Source of the DNA: Prosthecobacter sp.
Lineage (GTDB): Bacteria; Verrucomicrobiota; Verrucomicrobiia; Verrucomicrobiales; Verrucomicrobiaceae
Direction of reading: 5' to 3'
DNA: 7,998 nucleotides
Assembly (NCBI GenBank): GCA_025869455.1
Contig: JAOZVT010000655.1
Span: forward strand, 1-7,998
Both the position numbers and the translations under genes were made by a program. Numbering within the stretch: position 1 is the first letter of the stretch; each line of letters starts with the position of its first letter. Positions 6,727 to 7,998 of the stretch are shown one piece after another. Below the pieces are notes generated by a model. That model worked only from the letters and a program-made list of their open reading frames with translations. It ran no database searches and was not told where the DNA came from.

Positions 6727-6743
6727 CACCCTCACCCTGGCCT
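6727..6743 (+). repeat. Partial copy of the CCCTCACCCTGGCC dispersed repeat
   Basis: The 17 bp CACCCTCACCCTGGCCT are identical to 6842-6858. The flank before it (GGTGATTTTTTGGGAAGCG, from 6700) also resembles the inverted copy's flank, read from 7036 leftward (GGTGATTTTTGGAGAGCG). The hairpin half of the unit is absent here. Confidence 0.55.
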
Positions 6744-6817
6744 TTCGCTTCACGGCTGCGCAGCCCAGAGGGCCGTCTCCAAAGGCTCATCCCTCAAAAT
6801 CGACCTGCGTTAAACAG

Positions 6818-6843
6818 AATCAGCGCCGATACACCAAGCAGCA
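6818..6843 (+). repeat. 26-bp direct repeat, copy 1
   Basis: The sequence beginning AATCAGCGCCGATACACC recurs at 6949-6974 as AATCAGCGCTGATAAACC, with 22 of 26 positions identical over the full unit. Both copies abut a copy of the 34-bp hairpin repeat, but those hairpin copies are in opposite orientation. Confidence 0.5.
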
Positions 6844-6876
6844 CCCTCACCCTGGCCTCTCCCCGAGGGAGAGGGG
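6843..6876 (+). repeat. 34-bp dispersed hairpin repeat, forward copy
   Basis: The unit is ACCCTCACCCTGGCC followed by a perfect 8-bp stem CCTCTCCC/GGGAGAGG with a 3-nt loop (6856-6874). It matches the reverse complement of 6976-7009 at 33 of 34 positions. This type of GGGTGAGGG/CCTCTCCC intergenic repeat is common in many bacterial genomes. Confidence 0.75.
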
Positions 6877-6948
6877 CAGTGTGCAAGGGCGAATCGACAT
6901 TCGAAATGGGAACGTTTTCATCCCACAAAACCAGCTTTCGCCATTTAA

Positions 6949-6974
6949 AATCAGCGCTGATAAACCATTCAGCA
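6949..6974 (+). repeat. 26-bp direct repeat, copy 2
   Basis: This partner of 6818-6843 has four mismatches in 26. It contains the 12-bp palindrome ATCAGCGCTGAT (6950-6961) and abuts the inverted hairpin copy at 6976. Confidence 0.5.
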
Positions 6975-6975
6975 T

Positions 6976-7009
6976 CCCCTCTCCCTCTGGGAGAGGCCAG
7001 GGTGAGGGT
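6976..7009 (-). repeat. 34-bp dispersed hairpin repeat, inverted copy
   Basis: This is the reverse complement of the unit at 6843-6876 with one mismatch, in the hairpin loop (stem CCTCTCCC/GGGAGAGG at 6978-6996). It lies 46 bp beyond the pstB stop on the transcribed strand. Together with its partner 99 bp away it could fold pstB read-through RNA into a long stem. There is no U-run, so it is not a standard terminator. Confidence 0.75.
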
Positions 7010-7054
7010 TAGGTGGTACGCTCTCCAAAAATCACCCTCTAAAACAAACCTCAC

Positions 7055-7846
7055 TCACCCAAACCGTCCGCGCACGTAGTCGTCCGTGAGTTTCTGCTTG
7101 GGATTCTCAAACAGGCTCATCGTGTCATCATACTCCACCAGCTTCCCTAGATAGAAGAGAGCGGTGAAATCAGCGGTGCGCATGGCTTGCTGCATGTTGT
7201 GGGTCACGATCACCAGGGTGTACTTCTCTTTGAGCTGATGAAACAGATCCTCCACCCGAGCGGTGGCGATGGGGTCCAGGGCAGAGCAGGGCTCATCCAT
7301 CAGGAGCACGCGCGGCTTCACGGCAATGGCGCGGGCAATGCACAGACGCTGCTGCTGCCCGCCGGAGAGACCGTAGGCGCTTTGATCCAGGCGATCTTTC
7401 ACCTCATCCCACAGGGCAGACCCGCGCAGACTTTCTTCCACCACGTGGTCCAGGTAGTCCTTGCGCTTCTCGCCATGCAGACGCAGGCCGTAGGCGATGT
7501 TTTCGTAAATGCTGCGGGGAAAGGGGTTCGATTTTTGGAACACCATGCCCACTTCCCGGCGGAGCTGCACGGCATCCAGGGCAGGGCTGTGGATGTCCGT
7601 TCCTTCCACGGTGATGGTGCCTGTTTTTACCTGAGCGCCGTCCACACGGTCATTCATGCGATTGAAACAGCGCAGCAAAGTGGACTTCCCACAGCCAGAG
7701 GGGCCAATGAAAGCGGTGGCCTGATTCTTGGGGATGTCTAAGGAGACATCAAAGAGGGTCTGTTTGCTGCCGTAATAAAAGTCCACGTTCCGCACCTGGA
7801 TGGAGGTGGGGAGGTGTGAGGCAGGGTTGTGTTCGCGTTCAGCCAT
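7055..7846 (-). CDS. pstB: Phosphate ABC transporter ATP-binding protein PstB
   Basis: PstB is the cytoplasmic ATPase of the PstSCAB high-affinity phosphate importer and also takes part in Pho signalling. All ABC motifs are present (numbered from the upstream GTG at 7903): Walker A GPSGCGKST 67-75, Q-loop Q123 in VFQK, signature LSGGQQQR 179-186, Walker B LLMDEP 200-205, SALD 207-210, and H235 in VTHN. PstB-specific stretches are IQVRNVDFYYG, NQATAFIGPSGCGKST, MVFQKSNPFPRSIYENIAYGLRL, DEPCSALDP and the ending DDYVRGRFG. The ATG at 7844-7846 gives 263 residues, close to the E. coli 257. An ATG at 7862-7864 or the GTG at 7901-7903 would add 6 or 19 residues. The GTG overlaps one of the TGTCACA operator-like motifs, which argues against it. 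No candidate has a good Shine-Dalgarno. No phoU follows and no pstA end is recognisable in the 95 bp upstream. Confidence 0.95.
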   Translation of the reverse strand: MAEREHNPASHLPTSIQVRNVDFYYGSKQTLFDVSLDIPKNQATAFIGPSGCGKSTLLRCFNRMNDRVDGAQVKTGTITVEGTDIHSPALDAVQLRREVGMVFQKSNPFPRSIYENIAYGLRLHGEKRKDYLDHVVEESLRGSALWDEVKDRLDQSAYGLSGGQQQRLCIARAIAVKPRVLLMDEPCSALDPIATARVEDLFHQLKEKYTLVIVTHNMQQAMRTADFTALFYLGKLVEYDDTMSLFENPKQKLTDDYVRGRFG

Positions 7847-7897
7847 GGAGCGGGTTTCGAACATGGCGAAGGCGCATGAGTTGGCAACTGCCCTTGT

Positions 7898-7969
7898 TGT
7901 CACATTCAGAAGATGCAGAGATTGCTTATTGTGACAAAACTGTCACACGTGATTGCGCGCTTTGTCACA
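7898..7969 (-). promoter_or_regulatory. pstB: Cluster of TGTCACA motifs upstream of pstB, candidate Pho-type control region
   Basis: TGTCACA occurs on the plus strand at 7898-7904, 7941-7947 and 7963-7969, and inverted (TGTGACA) at 7930-7936. Positions 7930-7947 form the 18-bp palindrome TGTGACA-aaac-TGTCACA. The 7941 and 7963 copies are 22 bp apart, two helical turns, the multiple of 11 bp seen between PhoB half-sites (consensus near CTGTCAT/CTGTCAC). Location before a phosphate-transport gene supports PhoB-like control. The palindrome also resembles a CRP/FNR site, but with an 8-bp rather than 6-bp spacer. An ATG at 7981 on the plus strand (ATG AAT CCC GTC) could open a divergent gene sharing this region, but only 18 nt are in the window. 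Confidence 0.5.
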
Positions 7970-7998
7970 CAATTTCAGCCATGAATCCCGTCAGATCT

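Larger units (their letters stand above)
6526..7054. other. Gene-free intergenic region rich in repeats
   Basis: This 529-bp stretch separates pstB from the DUF559 gene. I see no supportable gene. Frames on either strand (for example 6692-7012 plus and 6794-7054 minus) are translations of the hairpin repeats listed separately. Other structure includes perfect 12-bp palindromes GGCTGCGCAGCC (6754-6765) and ATCAGCGCTGAT (6950-6961). The part nearest the DUF559 gene (about 6577-6690) is purine-rich on the plus strand and otherwise featureless. Confidence 0.6.

Noticed and set aside
6692..7054. Open frames of 86-106 codons on both strands between DUF559 and pstB
   Set aside because: They translate the CCCTCACCCTGGCC/CCTCTCCC repeats (LTLTLA, GLSPRERG-like peptides), a well-known false-gene pattern.
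7981..7998. Divergent gene starting with ATG at 7981 on the plus strand
   Set aside because: Only six codons lie in the window and there is no clear ribosome-binding site, so it cannot be supported as a gene here.

Overview
The window looks like a chromosomal segment from a moderately GC-rich bacterium, most plausibly of the Verrucomicrobiota/PVC group. That placement is an inference from weak Shine-Dalgarno signals, intergenic hairpin repeats of the CAACCCT-GAA-AGGGTTG and CCCTCACCCTGGCC types, and the style of the proteins; no marker gene proves it. Every confidently called gene lies on the minus strand, so transcription runs right to left.

Layout from right to left. At 7898-7969 there is a cluster of TGTCACA/TGTGACA motifs upstream of pstB (7055-7846), the ATPase of the high-affinity phosphate ABC transporter. 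Next comes a 529-bp gene-free stretch (6526-7054) holding three copies of a dispersed hairpin repeat, two of them a 34-bp inverted pair. A small DUF559 (Vsr-like, PD-(D/E)XK superfamily) protein follows at 6127-6525. The dominant gene is metH, cobalamin-dependent methionine synthase, at 1162-6003. Left of metH are a weak terminator hairpin and a composite run of four palindromes (957-1074). Then come an unrecognised 155-residue protein (386-853) and the start of a DUF6194 gene (332 to the left edge).

The outstanding feature is inside metH. All canonical modules are present in order: homocysteine-binding, pterin-binding, Cap, cobalamin-binding and AdoMet-binding activation. The protein is nevertheless 1613 residues long, against 1227 in E. 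coli. About 354 extra residues (771-1124) sit in the hinge between the Cap helices and the cobalamin-binding fold. They contain a complete-looking zeta-toxin-like P-loop kinase domain (Walker A at 897-904). The apparent low-complexity linker after the kinase (about 1062-1110) is the wrong-frame reading of what looks like the kinase's true C-terminal tail. That tail is open in the neighbouring frame and ends at its own TAA at 2673-2675. This suggests that a free-standing kinase gene entered metH and that a one-base shift lets translation bypass its stop and resume MetH.

The genes do not form one obvious pathway. PstB serves phosphate uptake and MetH serves methionine and folate recycling. The DUF559 protein and the two left-hand genes have no assignable link to either. 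DUF559 and metH are 123 bp apart on the same strand and could be co-transcribed.
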